From positions 1 to 17,633 of the forward strand of contig JALSMF010000199.1 in assembly GCA_026987795.1 (NCBI GenBank): a DNA stretch of 17,633 nt. The letters are read 5' to 3'. Of the stretch, positions 1 to 7,118 are shown piece after piece. The notes below the pieces were generated by a model. That model searched no databases, was not told the DNA's origin, and saw only the letters and a program-made list of their open reading frames with translations. Made by a program: the position numbers and the translations under genes. This DNA comes from Bacteroidales bacterium (lineage in GTDB: Bacteria; Bacteroidota; Bacteroidia; Bacteroidales; JAADGE01). Position 1 is the stretch's first letter; every line of letters begins with the position of its first letter.

Positions 1-472
1 ACGGAATGGGGTTTGTTTTTCCGTCTTTCGGTAAACTCCATTCTTTTTTTAGCTTCCATAAATCAGCAGAATCTTTTTTTAATTTTTCATTTGCTAATTT
101 TTTTTGTCTGTCTTGTTCTGCCTTTATTTGTAACTCTTTTTCTTCTCTTTTTAGTTTTGACTGAACCGAGTCATAAATAATCAGGTAGTCTTCATAATGT
201 TCGGCATAGTAATCTATCGTCTTTCTGAATTTTTCTCTTGATACATTATGCTTTTTTAAAATAAAATTATACAAACTGACAGAGTCTGCTTTTACATTAT
301 TTTTTGCCTGTAAATTTTTAAATTCTATTAAACTTCCGGCTTTATGGATATCTGTCAAAATATCAATAAAATTATCTTTCTTTATAATTTCTCTTTTGGA
401 AGTGCTCCCGGAGTTGTTACATCCTAAGATTATAATTCCCGTAAATAAAATATATATAATTACTCCTTTCAT
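1..472 (-). CDS. DUF4296-like lipoprotein, C-terminus cut by window edge
   Basis: The frame is open from an ATG at 472 down to base 1 without a stop, giving 157 residues. The N-terminus is a lipoprotein signal: a hydrophobic stretch, then ILGC with the lipidated cysteine at residue 18. Residues about 30-110 match the pattern I know for DUF4296, a domain found in Bacteroidota lipoproteins: an 'F-DILTDIHKA' stretch near residues 35-45, then 'LYNFILKKHNVSREKFRKT', a 'DYYAEHYEDY' stretch and a closing amphipathic helix. From about residue 105 to 145 the chain is very rich in Lys, Glu and Gln and is probably a long helix or coiled coil. Function is unknown; it should be anchored in the inner or outer membrane facing the periplasm. 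It is transcribed away from the redox module. The domain assignment is from memory of the family pattern. Confidence 0.75.
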   Translation of the reverse strand, partial: MKGVIIYILFTGIIILGCNNSGSTSKREIIKKDNFIDILTDIHKAGSLIEFKNLQAKNNVKADSVSLYNFILKKHNVSREKFRKTIDYYAEHYEDYLIIYDSVQSKLKREEKELQIKAEQDRQKKLANEKLKKDSADLWKLKKEWSLPKDGKTNPIP

Positions 473-556
473 AGTTGTTATTTGCAGAGGACATTTGATA
501 AATATATTTCGCACACTTTTATGATTTAAATACAAGTGACGAACAAAATTATATTG

Positions 557-564
557 CAAAGTTA
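557..564 (-). promoter_or_regulatory. possible -7 element for the DUF4296-like gene
   Basis: On the minus strand this reads TAACTTTG, matching the Bacteroidota -7 consensus TAnnTTTG, about 85 bases before the ATG at 472. No TTTG is seen 19-21 bases further upstream, so the call rests on one element. Confidence 0.3.
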
Positions 565-665
565 TAAATAAAAGCAGAATAAAAAACATACAGTAAATTT
601 ACTGAATTATGTAATTTATAATCATTCTAAACGTCTAAATCCAATATTTTTATTCAAATTTTTTA

Positions 666-673
666 TACTTTTG
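666..673 (+). promoter_or_regulatory. possible -7 element for the redox module
   Basis: TACTTTTG matches TAnnTTTG and lies 50 bases before the ATG at 724, leaving a leader of about 45 bases. The -33 TTTG is not visible at the expected distance, so this is a tentative promoter. The region 473-723 otherwise is AT-rich spacer between divergent genes. Confidence 0.35.
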
Positions 674-723
674 AGATTTTCAAATATAGTATATTTATAT
701 CTCTTTATTAAAAATTATGTGGT

Positions 724-1677
724 ATGAAACGTAAGAACAAGCCTGAAAATAATAATAAAAATAAAACTTCACGGAGAGAATTTCTGAAAAAAGGATTGCT
801 TGCAGGTGCAGGAACTGTTTTAGGCGGAGGTGTTGTCGGTTCATTTAATGCTTTTGCAGAAAGCGGGGACACTATAAAAGTTCTGGGCCCTGACGGAAAA
901 GTTATGTCCGTGGATAAATCCCACCTTAAAGAGATTGGTGCAAGGACCGAGAAGCAAATGCAAAAAGAAGGAAGAGACGGAATTCCGGGGCGAAAATGGG
1001 TTAAAGTAATAGATTTAAGCAAGTGTAAAAATGCAAGAATGTGTATGGCTGCATGCCAAAATGCACATCAACTGAGACCTGACCAGCATCATGTAAATGT
1101 TCTGCGTATGGACAGGGGCGGCGAAACTGCACCGTTTTTTATGCCTAAACCATGCCAACATTGTGACGATCCGCCGTGTACAAAGGTCTGTCCGGTAGAT
1201 GCAACTTTCAAAAGACAAGACGGGCTTGTTCTGATTGACAATGAAAGGTGTATTGGTTGTCGATTTTGTATCGCTGCGTGCCCTTATTCTGCCAGAATAT
1301 TTAACTGGACAGAACCAAAGGATGCAGAAAAATATGAAGATGTAGAGTATAATGTAGAGCTTAATGTTCCGCAAAAGAAAGGAACCGTATCAAAATGTCT
1401 TTTCAGTGCTGATTTGTTACGAATTGATAAAATGCCGTATTGTGTAACTGCCTGCCCTAACGGAGTGTATTGGTTCGGTGATGAAAATGAAAATGCCGTT
1501 ACCAACGGAACAACAAAAGAAACCGTAAACTTTAAAAAGCTGTTAAAAGATAATGCTGCATATGTTTTGATGCCGGAACTCGGCACAGAACCTCGGGTTT
1601 ATTATCTGCCCGAAAAAGACAGAATGTTTCCTTTTGTATATGAAGGCAGCACGGAATTAAAAAAAGACAAACACTAA
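724..1677 (+). CDS. Tat-exported iron-sulfur electron-transfer protein (HybA/DsrO/PsrB-like)
   Basis: 317 residues. It starts with a twin-arginine signal (S16-R-R-E-F-L-K-K, hydrophobic Ala/Gly region, likely cleavage after AFA at residue 45), so the folded protein would be exported to the periplasm. Four cysteine motifs follow, as in the Fe-S subunits of NrfD-type complexes. Motif I has C101, C107 and C111; motif II has C144, C147, C152 and C156; motif III has C176, C179, C182 and C186; motif IV has C225, C240 and C244. The canonical second cysteine of motifs I and IV is replaced by A104 and S228. In this family motifs I and IV pair to hold two clusters and II and III hold two more, so two clusters should be intact and two may be [3Fe-4S] or otherwise ligated. 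It is first in an operon with a NrfD-like membrane partner (32 bases downstream) and a cytochrome c, which indicates quinone-linked electron transfer. No molybdopterin subunit is present. The family is clear; the exact complex is not. Confidence 0.9.
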   Translation: MKRKNKPENNNKNKTSRREFLKKGLLAGAGTVLGGGVVGSFNAFAESGDTIKVLGPDGKVMSVDKSHLKEIGARTEKQMQKEGRDGIPGRKWVKVIDLSKCKNARMCMAACQNAHQLRPDQHHVNVLRMDRGGETAPFFMPKPCQHCDDPPCTKVCPVDATFKRQDGLVLIDNERCIGCRFCIAACPYSARIFNWTEPKDAEKYEDVEYNVELNVPQKKGTVSKCLFSADLLRIDKMPYCVTACPNGVYWFGDENENAVTNGTTKETVNFKKLLKDNAAYVLMPELGTEPRVYYLPEKDRMFPFVYEGSTELKKDKH

Positions 1678-1708
1678 TTTAAATTTTATCTTCTAAAAAT
1701 ATAACACT

Positions 1709-3070
1709 ATGTCTGAAGGAAAAAATAATGTGTCAAAAAAAACATTAAATACAATTGTTTCTGACCTTACAAGACCTATTAAAAACCATTACGGGTTTAC
1801 CCCTTGGATACTTTTCTTAACAGGTATAATACTGCTGGGCCTGTTTGCATATATCATACAGTTAAAAAACGGGTTAGGAGTAACAGCAATGAGAGACTAT
1901 GTTTCATGGGGGTTATATATTTCTTCTTTCATTTTTTTCATTGCAACAGCTTTAATCGGAATGCTGATTAGTGCAGTTCTGGGATTAATCGGAATAAAAT
2001 GGATAACTCCGATTTCGAGAATTGCAGAAATGATTGCTCTCGGATTTGCAATGTGGGCAGGTTTAATTATAATTTTTGATATGGGACGCCCTGACAGGAT
2101 TTTAAATATTTTTATGCACGGCCGTTTGCAGTCTCCTATTGTTTGGGATATTACAGTGGTAAATACATATGTAGTTATCAGTATATTACTGTTTCTGTTA
2201 CCGTTAATTCCGGATATTCCCTTTCTGAAAAAAACAATGAAAGATCAGCCCACGTGGAAACAAAAAATATACAACTTGTTATCGTTTGGTTTTGTCGGAC
2301 GTCCTGAACAATACGCTCTTATAAAGCGACTCATAAGAATAACGGCAATACTCATTGTCCCCGTTGCATTGGCAATTCACACGGTAACATCTTGGTTATT
2401 TGCAAGCACATTAAGAGTCGGATGGGACTCTACAATTTTCGGGCCCTACTATGTTACCGGAGCCTTTGTTACCGGCGGTGCTGCCGTTGTTATAGCAATG
2501 TTTGTTTTCAGCAGAGACTTCAGACTTAAAAATTACATAACAGATTTTCACTTTGATAAAATGGGAAGACTTATGGTTCTTCTTATGCTGGTTTACCTTT
2601 ATTTTAACATAAATGAATTTTTAGTGCCGGGATATAAAATGAAGCTTGCTGAAAAACCGCATTTGTACGAACTGTTTCAAGGAGATTTTGCTTTAATGTT
2701 TTGGCTTGTTCAAATAGGCGGGCTTGTCCTTCCCGTTATTCTGCTTTTATTCAAAAAAATGAGAAAGCCGGTTCCTTCTCTTGTTATTGCCGTTGCTGTT
2801 ATTATCGGTGCTTTTTTTAAACGATATATTATAACAATACCTACACTTTTGCATCCCCATTTACCTATACAAAACGTTCCTGAAGAATTTTCAACATATT
2901 GGCCTACTCCGATTGAGTGGTCTATAACAATGATGGCAGTTGCAGGAGCCCTGTTGATTATAACGATTTTAGCAAAACTTTTTCCGGTTATACCAATCTG
3001 GGAAACTGCTTATGAAGAAGGTATTACGACAGAGGAAATGAACGAATTTGTTAAAAAAGAAAATGATTAA
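1709..3070 (+). CDS. nrfD: NrfD/PsrC-family (HybB/DsrP/ActC-type) quinone-site membrane protein
   Basis: 453 residues with about ten hydrophobic helices, near residues 33-52, 67-95, 103-124, 149-168, 211-233, 249-267, 285-304, 329-348, 355-377 and 403-424. The long ten-helix form resembles HybB, DsrP and ActC rather than the eight-helix NrfD/PsrC. The segment DMGRPDR at 124-130 followed by 'SPIVWDI' at 142-148 is typical of the family and sits near the quinone site in known structures. By family knowledge it oxidises or reduces menaquinol at the periplasmic face and passes electrons through the neighbouring Fe-S protein. The gene begins 32 bases after the Fe-S gene and its end abuts the cytochrome gene. 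The symbol is a family label only, not a claim of nitrite reductase function. Confidence 0.88.
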   Translation: MSEGKNNVSKKTLNTIVSDLTRPIKNHYGFTPWILFLTGIILLGLFAYIIQLKNGLGVTAMRDYVSWGLYISSFIFFIATALIGMLISAVLGLIGIKWITPISRIAEMIALGFAMWAGLIIIFDMGRPDRILNIFMHGRLQSPIVWDITVVNTYVVISILLFLLPLIPDIPFLKKTMKDQPTWKQKIYNLLSFGFVGRPEQYALIKRLIRITAILIVPVALAIHTVTSWLFASTLRVGWDSTIFGPYYVTGAFVTGGAAVVIAMFVFSRDFRLKNYITDFHFDKMGRLMVLLMLVYLYFNINEFLVPGYKMKLAEKPHLYELFQGDFALMFWLVQIGGLVLPVILLLFKKMRKPVPSLVIAVAVIIGAFFKRYIITIPTLLHPHLPIQNVPEEFSTYWPTPIEWSITMMAVAGALLIITILAKLFPVIPIWETAYEEGITTEEMNEFVKKEND

Positions 3071-3086
3071 TCATAAAAATATTACA

Positions 3087-3980
3087 ATGAAATATATTAA
3101 CATAAACAGGAAAGTTACAGCGTTGCTTTTTATTTTAATGACATTTAGCACTTCTTTAAATGCTCAGTGGAACATTCCGAAAGAGGCAAAAAATTCAATA
3201 CCTCCCGTTGAGGCTACATACAAAACCGTCGAAGAAGGAAAAGTATTATTTCAAAAGAATTGCATATCATGCCACGGAATTCCCGGAAAGGGGGAAAACA
3301 ATAAGGCTATAAATGCAACCGACTTAGGAGATGAAAGTTACCAATTAAAACACACTGTCGGCGAGGTATTTTATCAGTTTAACACCGGAATGGGGGCTAT
3401 GCCTTCTTTTAAAAACCGATTTAGTGAAGAAGAGAAGTGGCATATTGCTTTTTATGTTAAAAGTTTTGATAATAGTTTCAAAATAAGCGGAGAAAGGATA
3501 AAAACTCTTAACGCCAACCTTAAAATGTCAATAAATGACTCTGACAAAACAATAAAAGTTACGGCAACCGTTACGGACGATAACGGAAGCATTAATGCCG
3601 CAGCCAATACTAAAATAAACTTTTATGTTAAACGCATTTTTGGTAATATGCCTGTAAGTGAAGATATTAAAACAAATGAGGATGGTATTGCCGTCTTTAA
3701 GTTTCCGGATGATATACCCGGAGACGAAAAGGGTAAAATAAAAATAATTGCAGGGTTTGAAGATACTGACAGATACGGAAAAAACACTGAAACAGCAGAA
3801 GTTACATGGGGAAAGGTTTTACATTATGAAAACCCTAATTTAAAACGAACCTTATGGGGGTCAAATAAACGAGTTCCTGTTTGGCTGCTTATAACATACC
3901 TTTCTGTAACACTCGGGGTTTGGTTTGTAATTTTTTACGTTGCATTTCAAATTACAAGAATAAAAAACGCAGGGAAATAA
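3087..3980 (+). CDS. membrane-tethered monoheme cytochrome c, third subunit of the redox module
   Basis: 297 residues from the ATG at 3087. I chose this start because a standard signal peptide begins there (basic start, hydrophobic core, SLNA then Q at residue 27). An earlier in-frame ATG at 3048 would overlap the previous gene by 23 bases and add 13 polar residues. The heme motif is C59-I-S-C62-H63. The likely axial methionine is M105 in GAMPSF, and the domain closes with the usual helix at 'WHIAFYVKSF'. Residues about 135-245 form a beta-rich, Ig-like region with 'VTDDNG' and 'NEDGIAVF' turns, and a single membrane helix near 264-289 precedes a short basic tail. The heme domain should therefore be periplasmic and anchored at its C-terminus. 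It probably accepts electrons from, or gives them to, the Fe-S/NrfD pair. Confidence 0.88.
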   Translation: MKYININRKVTALLFILMTFSTSLNAQWNIPKEAKNSIPPVEATYKTVEEGKVLFQKNCISCHGIPGKGENNKAINATDLGDESYQLKHTVGEVFYQFNTGMGAMPSFKNRFSEEEKWHIAFYVKSFDNSFKISGERIKTLNANLKMSINDSDKTIKVTATVTDDNGSINAAANTKINFYVKRIFGNMPVSEDIKTNEDGIAVFKFPDDIPGDEKGKIKIIAGFEDTDRYGKNTETAEVTWGKVLHYENPNLKRTLWGSNKRVPVWLLITYLSVTLGVWFVIFYVAFQITRIKNAGK

Positions 3981-4003
3981 ATATTTTCTTCCTGTAAACC
4001 TAA

Positions 4004-4043
4004 AAAAATTGCCTGTTAGCTTTAAAGCAAACAGGCAATTTTT
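4004..4043 (+). terminator. intrinsic terminator of the redox module
   Basis: A perfect 14-base inverted repeat (4004-4017 with 4030-4043, core TTGCCTGTT/AACAGGCAA) encloses a 12-base loop that itself contains the palindrome GCTTTAAAGC. The right arm ends in TTTTT. It begins 24 bases after the cytochrome stop codon. The A-run on the left arm would also give a U-tract on the opposite strand, but no minus-strand gene arrives here. Confidence 0.9.
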
Positions 4044-4208
4044 ATTAAACCTCTGCACTGTCTTAAATTATTAAATTTGTAAGATATACATTACTTTTTT
4101 AAGCTGTAATTTTTTATTTTATTAAAAATGCCAAAAAAATTTCAATAAACACTTGGATTGTCCGCATAATTTATGTTTTTTTGTAAACTAAACTTTAAAT
4201 AATTTAAA

Positions 4209-6404
4209 ATGTCAACTATACGCTTTAAAGCATTAGAGGAAATTAACAAAAGAAGAGATATTCCGAAGATTAGTTTTCCTTCAGATAAAATATCGGATTA
4301 TTTCGGTTCTGATGTTTTCGACTTGCCCAAAATGCAAAAATACCTGTCAAAGGAAGCATATAAAAATGTTGTGGAATCAATAGAGACCGGTGCAAAAATA
4401 AACCGAAAAACAGCAGATCAAATAGCTTCGGGAATGAAAGAGTGGGCAACCGGGAAAGGAGCTACGCATTACACACATTGGTTTCATCCGCTTACCGGAA
4501 ACACAGCGGAAAAACACGATGCTTTTATCAGTATTGACCAAGACGGCAACTCTTTTGAGTCTTTCGACGGAGAATTACTGGTTCAGCAAGAGCCCGATGC
4601 CTCAAGTTTTCCGCACGGAGGACTGCGTAATACTTTTGAAGCAAGGGGTTATACAGCATGGGATCCTGCTTCTCCTGCTTTTATAATTGATAAAACACTG
4701 TGTATTCCTACAATTTTTGTTTCATACAGAGGTGAGGCATTAGATTATAAGACCCCGCTGCTTAAATCTTTAAATGCGTTAGACAAAGCGGCAACATCCG
4801 TCTGTAAATATTTTGATAAAAGCATCAACAAAGTTTTTGCAACTCTCGGGTGGGAACAGGAATATTTTCTTGTTGACGAAGCATTATATAATGCAAGACC
4901 GGACTTGGTTCTTACCGGAAGAACTTTAATGGGACATGCTTCCGCAAAAGACCAGCAACTAAGCGACCACTATTTCAGCTCCATTCCGGAACGCGTTCTG
5001 GCTTATATGAAAGATTTTGAAGCAGAAGCTCACAAACTGGGTATTCCGCTCAAAACAAGACATAACGAGGTTGCTCCTAACCAGTTTGAATGTGCTCCTG
5101 TTTTTGAAGAGGCAAATTTAGCTAACGACCACAATCAATTATTAATGAAAATCATGCGAAAAACTGCAAAAAAACACCATTTTCAGGTTTTATTTCATGA
5201 AAAACCCTTTGCAGGCATCAACGGTTCCGGAAAACATAACAATTGGTCTTTGGCAACCGATACCGGTATAAACTTACTGAAGCCCGGCAATACTCCTAAA
5301 AGCAACCTTTTATTTTTAACATTTTTGGTGAACATTATAACTGCCGTAAAAAAACACAACGATTTACTCAGAGCCACAATAATGTCTGCCGGAAATCAGC
5401 ACAGACTCGGAGCAAACGAAGCCCCGCCGGCAATTATTTCGGTATTTCTCGGAAGCAGGCTGGATGAGATGTTAAACAAAATTGAAAAAAATATTCCCGA
5501 AAAGAAAAAGACTTTGGAGGTTTCGCAAAACCTTAAACTTGATATTTCAAAAATTCCTGAAATATTACTTGACAATACCGACAGAAACAGAACTTCCCCT
5601 TTTGCATTTACGGGAAATCGCTTTGAGTTCAGAGCAGTCGGTTCAAACGAAAATAACGCAGGTCCTTTAATTGCCCTGAATACAGCTCTCGCCGACCAAC
5701 TTATCCGCTTTAAAAAAGATGTAGATAAACTTATTGAAAAAAAGGTAAGGAAAGATGACGCTGTTTTAAATGTGCTGCGAAAATATGTTTCCGAATCAAA
5801 AACCATCCGATTTGAAGGTAACGGTTACAGTAAAGAATGGGAAAAAGAGGCGGAAAAAAGAGGGCTGACAAACATCAAGAGTGCGAGCAAAGCTTTCAAG
5901 GCGTTTATCAGCAAAGAAACAATAGACCTTTACGAAAGAAATAATGTGCTGAACAGCAAAGAGTTGCATTCAAGATATGAAATACGTATTTGTGAGTACA
6001 TCCAAAAAATACAAATTGAAGCACGAATATTAGGAGATTTGGCAATAAATCACATTATCCCTACTGCTATAAAATATCAAAACACACTCATAACCAGTGT
6101 GAAAGAACTTAAAGCTATTATTGAAGACCAAGGAGACTTAGAAGCCTTGGCAAGCAGAAGAATAGGAACTATCAAAAAAATATCCAAACATACAACACAA
6201 ATAAGTATAATGACACAAGAGATGATAGAAGAGAGAAAAAAAGCCAATGTTATTGAGGATTGTGTCAAACGAATTGAAAATTATGAATTCAAAGTTAAAC
6301 CTTACTTAGATAAAATACGGTACCATATAGACAAACTCGAGCTTATAGTTGATGATGAAATTTGGCCGCTGCCGAAGTATCGGGAACTGTTGTTTAACAG
6401 ATAA
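4209..6404 (+). CDS. glnN: glutamine synthetase type III
   Basis: 731 residues, the normal size for GSIII and much longer than GSI or GSII. The enzyme makes glutamine from glutamate, ammonia and ATP in the cytoplasm. Diagnostic segments are visible: 'FPHGGLRNTFEARGYTAWDP' near 134-153, the metal-binding 'LGWEQEYFLV' near 213-222, 'RHNEVAPNQFE' near 284-294, and 'GINGSGKHNNWSL' near 336-348. The C-terminal part (about 560-731) is a mainly helical Lys/Glu-rich region, as usual in this type. The start at 4209 is preceded by an A/T-rich stretch without a Shine-Dalgarno sequence. It stands alone, 165 bases after the upstream terminator, and a separate promoter follows for the next gene. GSIII is the characteristic ammonia-assimilating enzyme of Bacteroidales. 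No convincing promoter pair was found in 4044-4208. Confidence 0.97.
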   Translation: MSTIRFKALEEINKRRDIPKISFPSDKISDYFGSDVFDLPKMQKYLSKEAYKNVVESIETGAKINRKTADQIASGMKEWATGKGATHYTHWFHPLTGNTAEKHDAFISIDQDGNSFESFDGELLVQQEPDASSFPHGGLRNTFEARGYTAWDPASPAFIIDKTLCIPTIFVSYRGEALDYKTPLLKSLNALDKAATSVCKYFDKSINKVFATLGWEQEYFLVDEALYNARPDLVLTGRTLMGHASAKDQQLSDHYFSSIPERVLAYMKDFEAEAHKLGIPLKTRHNEVAPNQFECAPVFEEANLANDHNQLLMKIMRKTAKKHHFQVLFHEKPFAGINGSGKHNNWSLATDTGINLLKPGNTPKSNLLFLTFLVNIITAVKKHNDLLRATIMSAGNQHRLGANEAPPAIISVFLGSRLDEMLNKIEKNIPEKKKTLEVSQNLKLDISKIPEILLDNTDRNRTSPFAFTGNRFEFRAVGSNENNAGPLIALNTALADQLIRFKKDVDKLIEKKVRKDDAVLNVLRKYVSESKTIRFEGNGYSKEWEKEAEKRGLTNIKSASKAFKAFISKETIDLYERNNVLNSKELHSRYEIRICEYIQKIQIEARILGDLAINHIIPTAIKYQNTLITSVKELKAIIEDQGDLEALASRRIGTIKKISKHTTQISIMTQEMIEERKKANVIEDCVKRIENYEFKVKPYLDKIRYHIDKLELIVDDEIWPLPKYRELLFNR

Positions 6405-6418
6405 ATACATCCTTAGTT

Positions 6419-6449
6419 TTTGAAAGACATTACGGTTATTTTATATTTG
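6419..6449 (+). promoter_or_regulatory. Bacteroidota-type promoter for the thioredoxin-like gene
   Basis: TTTG (6419-6422), a 19-base spacer, then TATATTTG (6442-6449), an exact match to TTTG/TAnnTTTG. Transcription would start near 6456, about 15 bases before the ATG at 6471, so the leader is very short. Confidence 0.75.
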
Positions 6450-6470
6450 CAGAAAATTTAAAATCAATAA

Positions 6471-6806
6471 ATGAACTATTCAACTATTTCAAACTTAGAC
6501 GAATTTAACGACATTTTGGAAAAAGAAGATGCCGTGTTGATATATTTTTCACACGAACAATGTAACGTATGTAAGGTCTTAAAACCGAAAGTGGCAAAAT
6601 TGCTCGAAGAGAACTTTCCTAAAATGAAAATGTATTACGCAGATACTGTTTTATCTCCTGAAATTGCCGGTCAAAATAAAATATTTTCAGTCCCTGCAGT
6701 TCTTTCTTTTTTCGGAGGCAAGGAAACCGTCAGGAAAAGCCGCAATATAGGAATAAATGAATTAAAAGAACAAATAGCGAGACCGTATAATATGATTTTC
6801 GGGTAA
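6471..6806 (+). CDS. small thioredoxin-like protein with CNVC active site
   Basis: 111 residues with a complete single-domain thioredoxin layout. A short first helix leads to the strand 'AVLIYFS', then the dithiol C31-N-V-C34 on the next helix, the cis-proline P75 in 'FSVPAVLSFF', and the final helix 'GINELKEQIA'. There is no signal peptide, so it is cytoplasmic. The usual CGPC is replaced by CNVC, and E29-Q30 precede the first cysteine where thioredoxins have W-C. This should alter the redox potential and partner choice. It has its own promoter and sits between glutamine synthetase and the convergent ATP synthase genes, so its context does not name a partner. It could be a general reductase or a specialised co-chaperone-like thioredoxin. 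Confidence 0.88.
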   Translation: MNYSTISNLDEFNDILEKEDAVLIYFSHEQCNVCKVLKPKVAKLLEENFPKMKMYYADTVLSPEIAGQNKIFSVPAVLSFFGGKETVRKSRNIGINELKEQIARPYNMIFG

Positions 6807-6809
6807 ATA

Positions 6810-6852
6810 AAAAGGGAGTTATTAAAAGCATAACCCCCTTTTTTCCCTTTTT
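6810..6852. terminator. bidirectional terminator between the thioredoxin-like gene and atpC
   Basis: Arms 6810-6822 (AAAAGGGAGTTAT) and 6830-6842 (ATAACCCCCTTTT) pair over 13 positions with one A/C mismatch around a 7-base loop. The plus strand continues into T-rich sequence, and the minus strand reads TTTTTATTT after the hairpin. It lies between two convergent genes ending at 6806 and 6878 and can serve both. Confidence 0.85.
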
Positions 6853-6877
6853 TTTATCTCCGTGCGTTAAAGGCGAC

Positions 6878-7117
6878 TTAAAGTTTCAGCAGAATAATAA
6901 TGTTGTTATTCAAAACTTCAATAACCCCGCCTTTTATGTCAAAAAATTTTTTTGTACCGTCTTTTTCTTCTACCTTTATTTGTCCTTTTTCCAAAGTTGA
7001 AATAACCGGAGCATGGTTTTTTAAAACACCGAACTGTCCGTTACTCCCCGGCACTTTTACATATTTTATTTCATTACCGTATAAGGTTTCTTCAGGTGTT
7101 ACGATTTCTAAAAACAT
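6878..7117 (-). CDS. atpC: ATP synthase F1 epsilon subunit, short form
   Basis: 79 residues. The whole chain is the N-terminal beta-sandwich domain of epsilon: 'LEIVTPEETLYGNEIKYVKVPG', then 'GQFGVLKNHAPVISTL' and 'GVIEVLNNNIIILL' (positions about 3-78). The C-terminal two-helix domain that inhibits ATP hydrolysis in the E. coli protein (about 138 residues) is absent, and the stop is followed by the terminator, so this is not a window-edge effect. Short epsilon subunits of this kind are common in Bacteroidota. It starts one base after the atpD stop codon and is clearly cotranscribed. The product sits in the central stalk of the F1 head on the cytoplasmic side. Confidence 0.93.
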   Translation of the reverse strand: MFLEIVTPEETLYGNEIKYVKVPGSNGQFGVLKNHAPVISTLEKGQIKVEEKDGTKKFFDIKGGVIEVLNNNIIILLKL

Positions 7118-7118
7118 T

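Noticed and set aside
3048..3086. Earlier in-frame ATG for the cytochrome gene at 3048
   Set aside because: It would overlap the NrfD-like gene by 23 bases and put 13 polar residues ahead of a complete signal peptide that starts at 3087.
3861..4058. Minus-strand frame covering the end of the cytochrome gene and the terminator
   Set aside because: It runs through a perfect terminator hairpin and antisense to the membrane helix; there is no evidence of coding.
5396..5806. Open frame of 136 codons on the minus strand inside glnN
   Set aside because: It lies opposite clearly conserved GSIII sequence, is Ser/Phe-rich as expected from reverse-reading Lys/Glu codons, and has no recognisable domain.
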